A program made the position numbers and the translations under genes. The notes under the pieces were generated by a model, which ran no database searches, had not been told where the DNA came from, and saw nothing but the letters and a program-made list of their open reading frames with translations. DNA of 64,000 nt from CAVTJL01 sp963735065 (GTDB lineage: Bacteria > Pseudomonadota > Alphaproteobacteria > Geminicoccales > Geminicoccaceae), in assembly GCA_963735065.1 (NCBI GenBank), contig CAVTJL010000003.1:62001-126000 (forward strand). Reading direction: 5' to 3'. This document shows positions 54,814 through 63,795 of this stretch, one piece after another (positions within the stretch are counted from its first letter, which is position 1; each line of letters starts with the position of its first letter).

Positions 54814-56076
54814 ATGCGGGTCCTGGTGCTCGGCAGCGGTGTCGTCGGCACGACCACCGCCTACTATCTGGCGCAGGACGGGCACGAGGTGACGGTCCTC
54901 GACCGCCAGCCCGCCCCGGCCATGGAGACGAGCTTCGCCAATGCGGGCGAGATCTCGCCCGGCTACTCCTCTCCCTGGGCCGCCCCCGGCATTCCGCTGA
55001 AGGCGCTCAAATGGCTCTTCATGCGCCATCGCCCGCTCGTCATCTGGCCCAAGCCCGACCCGGCCATGATCCTGTGGGGCCTGCGGATGCTGCGCAACTG
55101 CACGGCCGCCCGCTACGAGCTCAACAAGGGCCGCATGGTGCCGATCGCCGAGTACAGCCGCGACCTCCTGCGCGAGCTGCGCGCCGCCACCGGCATCGCC
55201 TATGACGGGCGCGCGCAAGGCCTGCTCCAGCTCTTCCGCACCCAGAAGATGCTGGACGACACCGCCAAGGACACGGCCATCCTCGACCGCTTCGGCGTTC
55301 CCCACGAGCTCTTGGACGTCCAGGGCTGCATCCAGGTCGAGCCCGCGCTCGCCCGGGTCCGGGAAAAGATCGCCGGCGGCCTGCGCCTGCCCGGCGACGA
55401 GACCGGCGACTGTTTTCTGTTCACCCAGGCGCTCGCTCGTCTGTGCGTCGAGGCCGGCGTCCGCTTCCGCCACGGCGTCACGATCCAGGGGCTCGAGCGG
55501 GCGGGCGACCGCATCGCCTCCGTCCAGCTGGACAAGGAAAAGATCACGGCCGACGCCTATGTCGTGGCGCTCGGCAGCTACGCCCCGCTGCTGCTGCGCA
55601 AGGTCGGCATCGGCCTTCCGGTCTATCCCGTGAAGGGCTACTCGATCACCGTGCCCATCACCGATCCCACGGGCGCCCCGGAATCGACCGTCATGGACGA
55701 GACCCACAAGGTGGCCATCACACGCCTCGGCGATCGCATCCGCGTCGGCGGCACGGCCGAGCTCGTCGGCTACAACGCCACGCTGCGTGAGGGCAGGCGC
55801 CGCACGCTCGAGCATGTCGTCACCGACCTCTACCCCGCCGGCGGCGACGTCTCGCGCGCCACCTTCTGGTGCGGCCTCAGGCCCATGACGCCCGACGGCC
55901 CCCCGGTCATCGGCCCCACGCGCTACAAGAACCTCTATCTCAATGCCGGCCACGGCACGCTGGGCTGGACGATGAGCTGCGGCTCCGGCCGCCTGCTCGC
56001 CGACCTCCTCGCCGGCAGGAAGCCCGCGATCGACGCGAGCGAGCTCTCCCTCGCGCGCTACGCTGCCGCCGCCTGA
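54814..56076 (+). CDS. dadA: D-amino acid dehydrogenase
   Basis: 420 residues, membrane-associated flavoprotein that oxidises D-alanine to pyruvate. FAD motif MRVLVLGSGVVGTTTAYYLA, then FANAGEISPGYSSPWAAPGI, a DadA signature; C-terminal FWCGLRPMTPDGPPVIGPT and GHGTLGWTMSCGSGRLLADL. ATG at 54814 follows GGAGGG. The alanine racemase gene starts 17 bp after its stop, forming the dadA-alr operon for use of L-alanine. Confidence 0.95.
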   Translation: MRVLVLGSGVVGTTTAYYLAQDGHEVTVLDRQPAPAMETSFANAGEISPGYSSPWAAPGIPLKALKWLFMRHRPLVIWPKPDPAMILWGLRMLRNCTAARYELNKGRMVPIAEYSRDLLRELRAATGIAYDGRAQGLLQLFRTQKMLDDTAKDTAILDRFGVPHELLDVQGCIQVEPALARVREKIAGGLRLPGDETGDCFLFTQALARLCVEAGVRFRHGVTIQGLERAGDRIASVQLDKEKITADAYVVALGSYAPLLLRKVGIGLPVYPVKGYSITVPITDPTGAPESTVMDETHKVAITRLGDRIRVGGTAELVGYNATLREGRRRTLEHVVTDLYPAGGDVSRATFWCGLRPMTPDGPPVIGPTRYKNLYLNAGHGTLGWTMSCGSGRLLADLLAGRKPAIDASELSLARYAAAA

Positions 56077-56093
56077 ACGGAGAGCCGACAAAG

Positions 56094-57179
56094 ATGCGGC
56101 CCGCCACCGCCACGATCGACCTCGCCGCCCTCCGTCACAATCTGGCCCGGGCGCGACAGCTCGCGGGCAAAAGCCGCGTCGTCGCCGTGATAAAAGCCAA
56201 CGGCTACGGCCATGGCGCGGTCCGCCTCCTTCCGGCCCTGGGCGACGCCGACATGCTGGGCGTCGCCTGCATCGAGGAGGCTCTCGTCATCCGCGAGGCC
56301 GGTGCCACGCAGCCTGTTCTTCTTCTGGAAGGCGTCTTCGAGGCATCCGAGCTGCCGCTCTGCGCTCGCCACGGCTTCGAGATCGCGGTGCACGAGCCGG
56401 GCCAGCTCCGCATGCTCGAGACGGCCCGCCTCGACCGGCCGCTCACCGCCTGGCTGAAGGTCGACACCGGCATGGGCCGCCTCGGCTTCCGCCCCGAGGC
56501 CGCTCCCGACGCCTACGCGCGCCTCGCCGGCTGCCCCGCCGTCGGCCGGATCCGCCTGATGAGCCACCTCGCCAGCGCCGACGCGCACGCCCACCCGATG
56601 ACCGCCGCCCAGCTCGACCGGTTCCAGGCGCTCGTGACAGCGGTGCCCGGCGAGCGCTCGCTCGCCAACTCCGCCGGGCTTCTGTCGGCTCCCGAGGCGC
56701 ATGGGGACTATGTGCGTCCCGGCATCATGCTCTACGGCGTCTCGCCGCTCGAGGGACGCACCGGCGCCGAGGACGGCCTCCGCCCCGTCATGACGCTCAC
56801 CACCCGCCTCATCGCCGTGAAGGAAGTGCAGGCGGGCGAGACCGTGGGCTACGCCGCCACCTGGCGGGCGGAGCGCCCCACGCGGATCGGCATCGCCGCC
56901 ATGGGCTATGGCGACGGCTATCCGCGCCACGCCCCCTCGGGCACGCCCGTCCTGGTCGGCGGCCACGCCGCCCGCCTCGCCGGCCGCGTCTCGATGGACA
57001 TGATCGCGATCGACCTCACGGATGTGCCCGACGCCGAGACCGGCACCCCCGTCACCCTCTGGGGCTCTTCTCTTCCTGTCGAGACCATCGCCACGGCCGC
57101 CGGCACCATCGCCTACGAGCTTCTCTGCGGCATCACCGGCCGTGTGCATGTCGAGGTCACCGACACGCCGCCCGCCTGA
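56094..57179 (+). CDS. alr: Alanine racemase
   Basis: 361 residues, PLP enzyme. AVIKANGYGHGA carries the PLP lysine, WLKVDTGMGRLGF, LANSAGLL and YVRPGIMLYG follow, and AGRVSMDMIAIDLTDVP with the catalytic tyrosine region VGYAATWRAERPTRIGI completes the family pattern. Being behind dadA, it is probably the catabolic (DadX-like) enzyme, though it could serve the cell wall too. Its TGA abuts the stop of the methyltransferase on the other strand. Confidence 0.94.
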   Translation: MRPATATIDLAALRHNLARARQLAGKSRVVAVIKANGYGHGAVRLLPALGDADMLGVACIEEALVIREAGATQPVLLLEGVFEASELPLCARHGFEIAVHEPGQLRMLETARLDRPLTAWLKVDTGMGRLGFRPEAAPDAYARLAGCPAVGRIRLMSHLASADAHAHPMTAAQLDRFQALVTAVPGERSLANSAGLLSAPEAHGDYVRPGIMLYGVSPLEGRTGAEDGLRPVMTLTTRLIAVKEVQAGETVGYAATWRAERPTRIGIAAMGYGDGYPRHAPSGTPVLVGGHAARLAGRVSMDMIAIDLTDVPDAETGTPVTLWGSSLPVETIATAAGTIAYELLCGITGRVHVEVTDTPPA

Positions 57180-57809
57180 TCATCCGCCGGGGCGCCGGCC
57201 CAGGAGCCAGGGCCATTTCGGCGTCGCCTGGGCCCACCGGCGCCAGGTCTCGCCGTGGCGCGCTGCCAGCACCTCCTCCTCGAGCCCGGCCTCGCGCATC
57301 AGCGTCACCGTCCCGACAAGGAGGCACAGAAGAGTAAAAACGCTCGGCACGGCGAGAAAAAGGCCGAGCTGACCCAGGAGGACGAGCGAGAACATCGGGT
57401 GGCGCACGAGGCGGAACGGCCCTTGCGTCCAAAGGCGCGCCGGCCCCGCCGGCTCGATGCCCGAGCGCCACGCGGCCCCCATCCAGACGTGAAAGGCCAG
57501 GATCAGCCCGAAGGACAGGACGAGGAGAAGATCGCCCGCGAGCATCACGCCCGGCCGGGCGAGGGGGCCAATCAGCAGCAGCCACGCGTCGAGCGGCGGC
57601 CACAGCCAGCGCCCCACCATCGCCACCAGGATCAGGGCCCGAAACAGACGAAAGGTATCGGCCACCCGCCGTGCCGGCGTGCCCGGCTGCCCCCAGGTCA
57701 CGGGCGAGCGCCCGAGCCGACGCCGCAGCCAGAGGATGCGCACGGTGTAGAACAGCGCCACGGCAACGAAAAAGAGACCGGGAAAAGCCCGGGTCGTCGT
57801 CTCGACCAC
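57180..57809 (-). CDS. Isoprenylcysteine carboxyl methyltransferase-like membrane protein
   Basis: 209 residues with about four to five helices. The C-terminal block LWTQGPFRLVRHPMFSLVLL, then ARHGETWRRWAQATPKWPWL, is the NNMT/ICMT-like (PEMT) motif RHPxY...E...Y used for SAM binding, here with PMF in place of PxY. Substrate in bacteria is generally unknown. The GTG at 57809 is a likely start (VETTTRAFPGLFF); the frame is open further upstream without membrane character. Confidence 0.78.
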   Translation of the reverse strand: MVETTTRAFPGLFFVAVALFYTVRILWLRRRLGRSPVTWGQPGTPARRVADTFRLFRALILVAMVGRWLWPPLDAWLLLIGPLARPGVMLAGDLLLVLSFGLILAFHVWMGAAWRSGIEPAGPARLWTQGPFRLVRHPMFSLVLLGQLGLFLAVPSVFTLLCLLVGTVTLMREAGLEEEVLAARHGETWRRWAQATPKWPWLLGRRPGG

Positions 57810-58098
57810 CGCGATGCCCCCCTCGTCGATCGTCGCCCATCCTACACCACCCGCCCGCCGCCCGTATGGTCCCGCCGTCAGGGCATGCCGGCCGATCCCG
57901 GCCGTCGCCCCCGCCATTGCGCTGGGCACCCCTGCAGCGGACGCGGGTTTTTGTGCATCGCAACAAGACCGCGAATCGCGCTACTCTGGGGCCGTGCGGA
58001 CCCGGCACCGACCCGACCCTGCGGGTCGTGCCGGCGAGCGCACCTTCCGCCGCCAGAACGACGCCGACCGGGATCGGCAGCAACGGGATCCTGCGATC

Positions 58099-59310
58099 GT
58101 GCGCATTCCGCCTTCCTCCATGGCCTTCACGCTGCTCTTGAGCCTGCTCGTCGCCCTGCCGTCCTTCGGCATCGACATGAGCCTGCCCTCCTTCGCCGCC
58201 ACCGGTGCCGCGCTGGGCGCCGCACCGGAGCAGGTCGGGCAGATGATGAGCCTCTTCATGATCGGCTTCGGCCTGGCGCCGCTCCTCTACGGCCCCGTCT
58301 CCGACCGCTTCGGCCGCAAGCCCGTCATCCTCTTCGCCTGCATGCTCTTCTCGATCGCCGGCATCGGCTGCGCGCTGGCCCAGTCGCTCAACGCGCTCCT
58401 CGCCTGGCGCGCCGTCCAGGGTGCGGGTGCCGGCGCCAGCCTGACGATCGGGCTGGCCATCATCCGCGACCTTTTCGAGGGCCAGGCCGCCCGCACCAAG
58501 CTCTCCTACGTCACCATCGCCATGATGGTCGTGCCGATGCTGGCGCCCACGGCCGGTGCCGCCATCCTCGAGCTCGCCGGCTGGCGCGCCATCCACGCGA
58601 CGCTCGCGGGCGTGGGCCTCCTGTTGCTCCTGGCGATCGCCTTCGGCCTCGACGAGAGCGCCAGGCGCGACCCGCGCAACCGGCTCGTTCCCTCCGTCAT
58701 CTTCCGCAACTACGCCCGCGTCCTGACCCAGCCCGTGTGCCTCGGCCACATCCTCCTCAACGCCGCCGCCTTCGGCTCGCTCTTCGCCTATGTCAGCGGC
58801 TCGCCGCTGTTCTTCATCGACGTCGTGGGCCTGGGCCCCGGCCAGTACGGCCTCATCTTCGCCGCCACCTCGCTCGGCATCATGGGCGGCTCCTTCGTCA
58901 ACGGCCGCCTCAGCGCGCGCGGCGTCTCGCCCGACCATCCGCTCACGATCGGCCTCGCCCTGGGCTCGGCCACCGCCGTCTCCCTCCTCTTGATGGCGCT
59001 CGCCGGCTGGACGCCGCTTTTGGTCTTTCTCCCCGTCCTGGTGCTGGCCACCCTGTCCTTCGGCCTCGTCGCACCCAACGCCATGCAGGCCGCCATGCAG
59101 CCGCTGCCCGAGATCGCCGGTGCCGTCGGCGCCACCGCCGGCTGCATCCAGATGATCGTGGGCGCCATCTCGAGCGGCCTCGTCGCCGCCCTCTACGACG
59201 GCCGCTCCGCCCTCTCGATGACCGCCCTCATGGCCGCAGGCTCCCTCCTCGCCCTGGTCCTCTATCTCCTCCTAGCCCGCCCGGCGGAGCGCCTCGTCCT
59301 CCAGCGCTGA
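58099..59310 (+). CDS. Bcr/CflA-family multidrug MFS transporter
   Basis: 403 residues, twelve helices. FGIDMSLPSFAATGAALGAA near the N-terminus is the Bcr/CflA D1 motif, GPVSDRFGRKPVILFACML is motif A and MVVPMLAPTAGAAILELAGW is motif C. The GTG at 58099 (MRIPPSSMAFTLLL) is preferred; the ATG at 58120 would shorten the N-terminus. Orientation is divergent from the ICMT-like gene. Substrate unknown. Confidence 0.87.
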   Translation: MRIPPSSMAFTLLLSLLVALPSFGIDMSLPSFAATGAALGAAPEQVGQMMSLFMIGFGLAPLLYGPVSDRFGRKPVILFACMLFSIAGIGCALAQSLNALLAWRAVQGAGAGASLTIGLAIIRDLFEGQAARTKLSYVTIAMMVVPMLAPTAGAAILELAGWRAIHATLAGVGLLLLLAIAFGLDESARRDPRNRLVPSVIFRNYARVLTQPVCLGHILLNAAAFGSLFAYVSGSPLFFIDVVGLGPGQYGLIFAATSLGIMGGSFVNGRLSARGVSPDHPLTIGLALGSATAVSLLLMALAGWTPLLVFLPVLVLATLSFGLVAPNAMQAAMQPLPEIAGAVGATAGCIQMIVGAISSGLVAALYDGRSALSMTALMAAGSLLALVLYLLLARPAERLVLQR

Positions 59311-59420
59311 GGGGGTGGGCCGATCCTCGGACCGGCTCGTCCCCCAGGCAGGATGAGCCTGCGCGGGCACGCAGATGGCGGCCGAGGTCAGCCGGCCGCC
59401 GTCTGGCAGCATGCTCCCTC

Positions 59421-60413
59421 TCAGGCCGCTACGGCCTCCAGGATGGACAAGGCTGCCTCGGTCGGTATCACGCGCGCCAGTCGCAGCCCGGCCATGGCGA
59501 AGAGCCTTGCGTAATCCCCCTCGGTCCGCTCCATGCCGCCGGTCACCACCAGCATGTTGACGTCCATGAGCTTGATCGGATCCGGCTCGTTGCCCGGCGG
59601 CACGATCGTCTCGATGACCAGGACACGGCCCCCGGGCCGCAGGGACGCACGGCAGTTGCGGAGGATCCTCGACGCCTTCTCGTCGTCCCAGTCGTGGATG
59701 ACCTTCTTGAGCACATAGGTGTCGGCCGCAGGCACGCCCGCGAAGAAGTCGCCGGCCTGCAGCTCGCAGCGCGGCAGCGGTCCGCCCACGCCTCTTCTCG
59801 CGGCCTCGATGCCGTTGGGCCGATCGAGCAGCACGCCGCCGAGGTGGGGATTCCGGGTGACGATGGCCGAGAGCAGCTGGCCGTGCCCGCCGCCGACATC
59901 GACCACCAGTCGGCAGGGGGAGAAGTCGTAGGCGCGCGCTGCCTCGTCGTTGTTGCCGGAGCCGAGCGCCACCATGCCCCGCTGGAACAGGGCGGCCGCC
60001 TCCGGGTGCTCGTCCAGCCACGCGAAGCGCGACGCGCCGAACACGTGGTCGAACGCGGTCTCGCCGGTCTGCGCCGTATGCAGCAGCTCTCCCCAGGCGG
60101 TGTAGGCCTCGCTGTTGATCATACGGATGAAGTCGCGCGGGCTGTCGGGGAGGTCGGAGCGCAGCCCGGCGCTGAGCTCGGTCTGCGCGAACAGGCCTGC
60201 TTTCTCCTCGCGAAACACGCCCTCGCCGGCAAGGAAGCGCAGCACCCGATGGAGCGCCCTGGCGTCGGCGCCGGCCGCTGTGGCGAGATCGTCCACGCTG
60301 CGTGGACCTTCCTGCAGCAGATCGGCGATTTTCAGCTCCGCCGCGACGCGCAGCGCCTGCGCCACGGCAAAGCCGAACCCCATCCGCAACAGCCGCTGCG
60401 AGACCGCCGCCAT
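59421..60413 (-). CDS. O-methyltransferase (Methyltransf_2 family)
   Basis: 330 residues. An N-terminal dimerisation domain (ALRVAAELKIADLLQEGPRS) is followed by SAM-binding VVDVGGGHGQLLSAIVTRNP, and by the catalytic segment LKKVIHDWDDEKASRILRNC with the general-base histidine (IHDWDD). Similar to plant-like and CrtF/acetylserotonin O-methyltransferases. ATG at 60413 follows GGAGGAGGG. No biosynthetic partner genes nearby, so the methyl acceptor is unknown. Confidence 0.88.
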   Translation of the reverse strand: MAAVSQRLLRMGFGFAVAQALRVAAELKIADLLQEGPRSVDDLATAAGADARALHRVLRFLAGEGVFREEKAGLFAQTELSAGLRSDLPDSPRDFIRMINSEAYTAWGELLHTAQTGETAFDHVFGASRFAWLDEHPEAAALFQRGMVALGSGNNDEAARAYDFSPCRLVVDVGGGHGQLLSAIVTRNPHLGGVLLDRPNGIEAARRGVGGPLPRCELQAGDFFAGVPAADTYVLKKVIHDWDDEKASRILRNCRASLRPGGRVLVIETIVPPGNEPDPIKLMDVNMLVVTGGMERTEGDYARLFAMAGLRLARVIPTEAALSILEAVAA

Positions 60414-60548
60414 GGCTTCCCTCCTCCTGCCGAGCGGGGCTCCCGCGTGCACTGCCGCGACCGCCGGGCGCATAGCATGACCGGGCCATATCCTGCCATA
60501 TCCTAAGGAAGAAGAGGGCGCTCATCAATTGGCGGCGCTATCGGCCTC

Positions 60549-61718
60549 CTATCCCGAAAGCCCCGTCGCCTCCCACCGCCCGCTCCCCGCCGACCGCAAC
60601 ACCGCCTCGCAAACCCGCTGCGTCTCCAGCGCCGCCGCAAAATCCGGCTGCGCCGCCACCCCCGTCTCCAAGCCTTTCAAAAAATCCGCCAGCGCATGAA
60701 CAAAGCTGTGCTCGTAGCCGATCGTCAGGCCGGGCACCCACCAGTGGCTCATATAGGGATGCTCGCCATTGGTGACGTGGATGCGCCGCCACCCCGCCAG
60801 ATGGCTTTTTGTCTTCTCCCCGCTCTCCGGGCTCCGATATTCGAAAAAGTCGAGATACTCGCTCTCGTGCAGGTCGAAGCGCAAGGAGCCGTCGGCCCCG
60901 TTCAGCTCGAATTCTTTCGCTGCCTTCTGCCCGCGAGCATAGCGCGTGCTCTCGAAGACGCCCATCGACCCGTTGGCGAAGCGACAAAGAAAAGAGCAAG
61001 CATCGTCGATGCGCACCGGCTCCGGCTTTCCGGTCTCCTGATGCACCCGCTCTTTGACAAAGGTCTCGGTGTCGGCGGTGACGCGCGTGATCGGCCCGTT
61101 CAGCCACATGGCCGTGTCGATGCAGTGCGCCAGAAGATCGCCCGTGACGCCCGAGCCCGCAGCACTGGCATCCAGCCGCCACAGCGCCGTCCCGCCCTGC
61201 GGCACCTCGGGCGCCATCGTCCAGTCCTGCAGGAACTGTGCCCGATAATGAAAAGGCCGCCCGATCCGGCCCTCCTCCACGAGCTGCCGCGCCAGGCTCA
61301 CGGCCGGGACCCGCCGATAATTGTACCAGACCATCGTCGGCACCCCGGCTTCTTTCACTGCTGCCACCATGGCCTCGCCTTCGGCCACGTCCATCGCCAG
61401 CGGCTTCTCGCAGAGGATCATCTTGCCCGCTTCTGCCGCCCTGATCGCGATCTCCTTGTGCAGATTGTTCGGCACGCAGATGTCGACCGCGTCGATGTCC
61501 TCCCGGCTCACGAGCTTTTGCCAGTCGGTCTCGACGCCTGCAAAGCCCCAGACATCGGCAAAGGCCGAGGCTCTCGCCGCGTCGCGCGCGCACGCCGCCT
61601 GCAGCACGGGCCGATGCGCCAGCTCGGGAAAGAAATCCCCGACCCGCTTGTAGGCGTTGGCATGCGCCCGCCCCATGAACCCGCACCCGACCAACCCGAC
61701 CCTGAGCGACTTCCTCAA
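60549..61718 (-). CDS. Gfo/Idh/MocA-family oxidoreductase
   Basis: 389 residues, NAD(P)-dependent sugar or inositol-type dehydrogenase. VGLVGCGFMGRAHANAY is the Rossmann motif; DAVDICVPNNLHKEIAIRAA and ILCEKPLAMDVAEGEAMVAA give the EKP signature; the C-terminal domain starts near residue 130 with a YNYRR stretch. TTG at 61718, preceded by GAAGAGG, opens a typical N-terminus. Transcribed alone between the methyltransferase and the lipoprotein genes. Substrate unknown. Confidence 0.9.
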   Translation of the reverse strand: MRKSLRVGLVGCGFMGRAHANAYKRVGDFFPELAHRPVLQAACARDAARASAFADVWGFAGVETDWQKLVSREDIDAVDICVPNNLHKEIAIRAAEAGKMILCEKPLAMDVAEGEAMVAAVKEAGVPTMVWYNYRRVPAVSLARQLVEEGRIGRPFHYRAQFLQDWTMAPEVPQGGTALWRLDASAAGSGVTGDLLAHCIDTAMWLNGPITRVTADTETFVKERVHQETGKPEPVRIDDACSFLCRFANGSMGVFESTRYARGQKAAKEFELNGADGSLRFDLHESEYLDFFEYRSPESGEKTKSHLAGWRRIHVTNGEHPYMSHWWVPGLTIGYEHSFVHALADFLKGLETGVAAQPDFAAALETQRVCEAVLRSAGSGRWEATGLSG

Positions 61719-61876
61719 CGCCTCTTCCTTTCCTTGCGGCCGCCGACGTGACCTTGCGATGGAGCCTCGCAACACTGGAACCGAGCGGGGCAAGCCCGGT
61801 TTGGCTTCACACGAGGCCGGGCGCGCCTGTGCCCGGACCGGAACAGATCCTTTCGTGCATGAGCTGGAGATGACAC

Positions 61877-62359
61877 ATGAGACATCATCTGCCCAGCGGT
61901 CCCGCCGGGCTTTTGTCGGCCGCAGCGCTGCTCGCCATGGCGGGGTGCGCCGGCTCGGGCACGCCGCCCAACGCCCAGCTCGCCCGCGCCGATCTTGCCG
62001 TGCAGCAGGCGGTGGCAGCCCAGGCCTCGCAGTACGCCGCCACCGATCTTAGCCAGGCACAGGCCGATCTCACAGCGGCCCATCAGGCCGCCAACGACGG
62101 AAAGTTCGCCGAGGCCCGGCGCAAGGCCGATCTCGCCGAATCGGAGGCCCAGCTCGCCCAGGCGCGCGCCGGCGCCGCCCAGGCGCGACAGGCCTCCTCG
62201 GAGATGAGGACCACGGTCAACGAGCTCAAGCAGGAGACGACCAAGCCTGCGTCGCCGGCCACCGGGACGACGGCTGCCCAGCCGGGCGCGCCGGTCGTCG
62301 TGACCCCGGGACCGCAGCCTGCGGCACCGGTCGTCGTCACACCGACAACGCAACCCTAG
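61877..62359 (+). CDS. DUF4398 lipoprotein
   Basis: 160 residues. A type II signal peptide ends in the lipobox LLAMAGC. The body is an alanine/glutamine-rich helix (residues 35-105) of the DUF4398 type (DLSQAQADLTAAHQAANDG), and the C-terminus is a proline/valine repeat with two copies of PVVVTPGPQPAA-like sequence. Probably an outer-membrane-anchored spacer. It is 15 bp from the OmpA-type lipoprotein gene and shares its helical domain, so both are likely co-expressed. Confidence 0.88.
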   Translation: MRHHLPSGPAGLLSAAALLAMAGCAGSGTPPNAQLARADLAVQQAVAAQASQYAATDLSQAQADLTAAHQAANDGKFAEARRKADLAESEAQLAQARAGAAQARQASSEMRTTVNELKQETTKPASPATGTTAAQPGAPVVVTPGPQPAAPVVVTPTTQP

Positions 62360-62374
62360 GCGGAGGGCCTGACC

Positions 62375-63175
62375 ATGACGTCGCTACGTTCCTCCGGCGG
62401 CATATCCAGGCCGGCGGCAAGGGCATCCGGCGTGATCGCGCTGCTGTCCGTGGCCCTGCTCGCCGGATGCGCCACCAAGCCGGCCAATCTGGACCAGGCG
62501 GCCACCGCCATCCAGGCCGCCCGCGCCGACCCGCAGATCACGCAATACGCCCCGGCCGAGCTCGACAAGGCGCAGACCGAGCTCGACAGCGCCAACAACG
62601 CCTGGGAGACGGGCAAGGGCAGGGACGACGCGGCCAACGGCGCCACCATCGCCATGCAGCAGGTCGAGATCGCGCGCGCTCTGGCCGAGCAGCGGAAGGC
62701 CCAGGCCCAGGTGAGCCAGCTCGGCGACACGCGCGAGAAGGTGCTCCGCCAATCGGCCGAGCAGGAGGTGGCGACGCTGCGCCAGCAGCTGGCCTCCCTG
62801 CAGGCCAAGCAGACCGACCGCGGCATCGTGCTGACCATGGGCGACGTCTTGTTCGACGTCGATCAGGCAACCTTGAAGCCCGGCGCGGTCGAGGAGATGA
62901 GCAGGCTCGCCCAGTTCCTCCAGCAGCACCCGGACCAGAGCCTGCGCATCGAGGGCTACACCGACTCGACCGGCAGCGCCGAGCACAATCAGAGCCTGTC
63001 GCAGCGCCGCGCCGACGCCGTGCGCAACGCCCTCGTCGCCGACGGCGTGGCTCCCCAGCGCATCGTCGCCGTCGGCCTCGGCGAGGACTACCCCGTGGCC
63101 ACCAACAGCACCGCCGCGGGTCGCCAGCAGAACCGCCGCGTCAACATCGTCATCGCCAACCCACCCGCGGCGTAG
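62375..63175 (+). CDS. OmpA-family lipoprotein with DUF4398 domain
   Basis: 266 residues. Lipobox SVALLAGC, then a DUF4398 helical stretch (NLDQAATAIQAARADPQITQ) and a coiled coil (about 95-145), followed by the OmpA C-terminal peptidoglycan-binding domain: VLFDVDQATLKPGAVEEMSR, IEGYTDSTGSAEHNQSLSQR and RIVAVGLGEDYPVATN with RRVNIVI. Tethers the outer membrane to peptidoglycan. Downstream partner of the preceding lipoprotein. Confidence 0.93.
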   Translation: MTSLRSSGGISRPAARASGVIALLSVALLAGCATKPANLDQAATAIQAARADPQITQYAPAELDKAQTELDSANNAWETGKGRDDAANGATIAMQQVEIARALAEQRKAQAQVSQLGDTREKVLRQSAEQEVATLRQQLASLQAKQTDRGIVLTMGDVLFDVDQATLKPGAVEEMSRLAQFLQQHPDQSLRIEGYTDSTGSAEHNQSLSQRRADAVRNALVADGVAPQRIVAVGLGEDYPVATNSTAAGRQQNRRVNIVIANPPAA

Positions 63176-63310
63176 GGCTCATCGAGCGAGGGCTGCGGAT
63201 CGCCGCCCCATTGCTGGCGGCGATCCGCGCCTCGCTCTCAGGCGGCCCCTCGGCACGGCGATCCCGGCGAAGGAAGCTCGTGGCCGCGGGTAGGCGGGAC
63301 CAAGAAGCCG

Positions 63311-63795
63311 TCAGCCGCTCGCCAGCCTCGCCGGGAACCAATCCTGATCGAGGATCTGCTCCAACGAATACGGGCATTGGGTGGGCAGAGCGCTCGCGGC
63401 ATCCTGCTCGCGTGCGCGCGCGGAGCGCTGCCGCAGCCGAGCGCCACGCGAGCTGGTAGAGCTCGTCGAGTTGCTGCTCGACGTCGCGTCGCAGCATGGG
63501 CGTCAGCGTGTCCGCGATCTGCGCTCGATCCTCGATGAGCGTCCTGCTCCCAGTCTGGGCGAGGACGCTCGGCAGGCGAAAACTCCCACTTCAGGAGATG
63601 CTCGATGACGCGCCGCGCCTGGCTGCGGACGCCGCGGCGCTGCGCGATGCCCAAATCCTCCACCTCCAGGGCGAGATGGGCCAGATCGAGCTCGCTGTTG
63701 ATCCGAGCCTCGGCCATGCGTCGCAACGCTGCCGCCTGCGCCTGAGTCCAGGCGAAGAAGTCATGCTCGTAAAGCTCGTCCGCCAGCACGCCCAC
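63311..63795 (-). CDS. DUF29 protein, two frame interruptions (about 63560 and 63420)
   Basis: About 160 residues when repaired. The start (ELYEHDFFAWTQAQAAALRR, DLAHLALEVEDLGIAQRRGV, IEHLLKWEFSP) is the DUF29 consensus; the middle part LTPMLRRDVEQQLDELYQLA follows one frame on, and the end PTQCPYSLEQILDQDWFP, the DUF29 C-terminal signature, another frame on, to TGA at 63311-63313. Both shifts correspond to a single extra base. DUF29 proteins are abundant in alphaproteobacteria and cyanobacteria, with no settled function. GTG at 63795 is the likely start. Confidence 0.78.

Noticed and set aside
59374..59403. GGCGGCC/GGCCGCC inverted repeat between convergent genes
   Set aside because: Could be a bidirectional terminator but lacks T runs on both strands.
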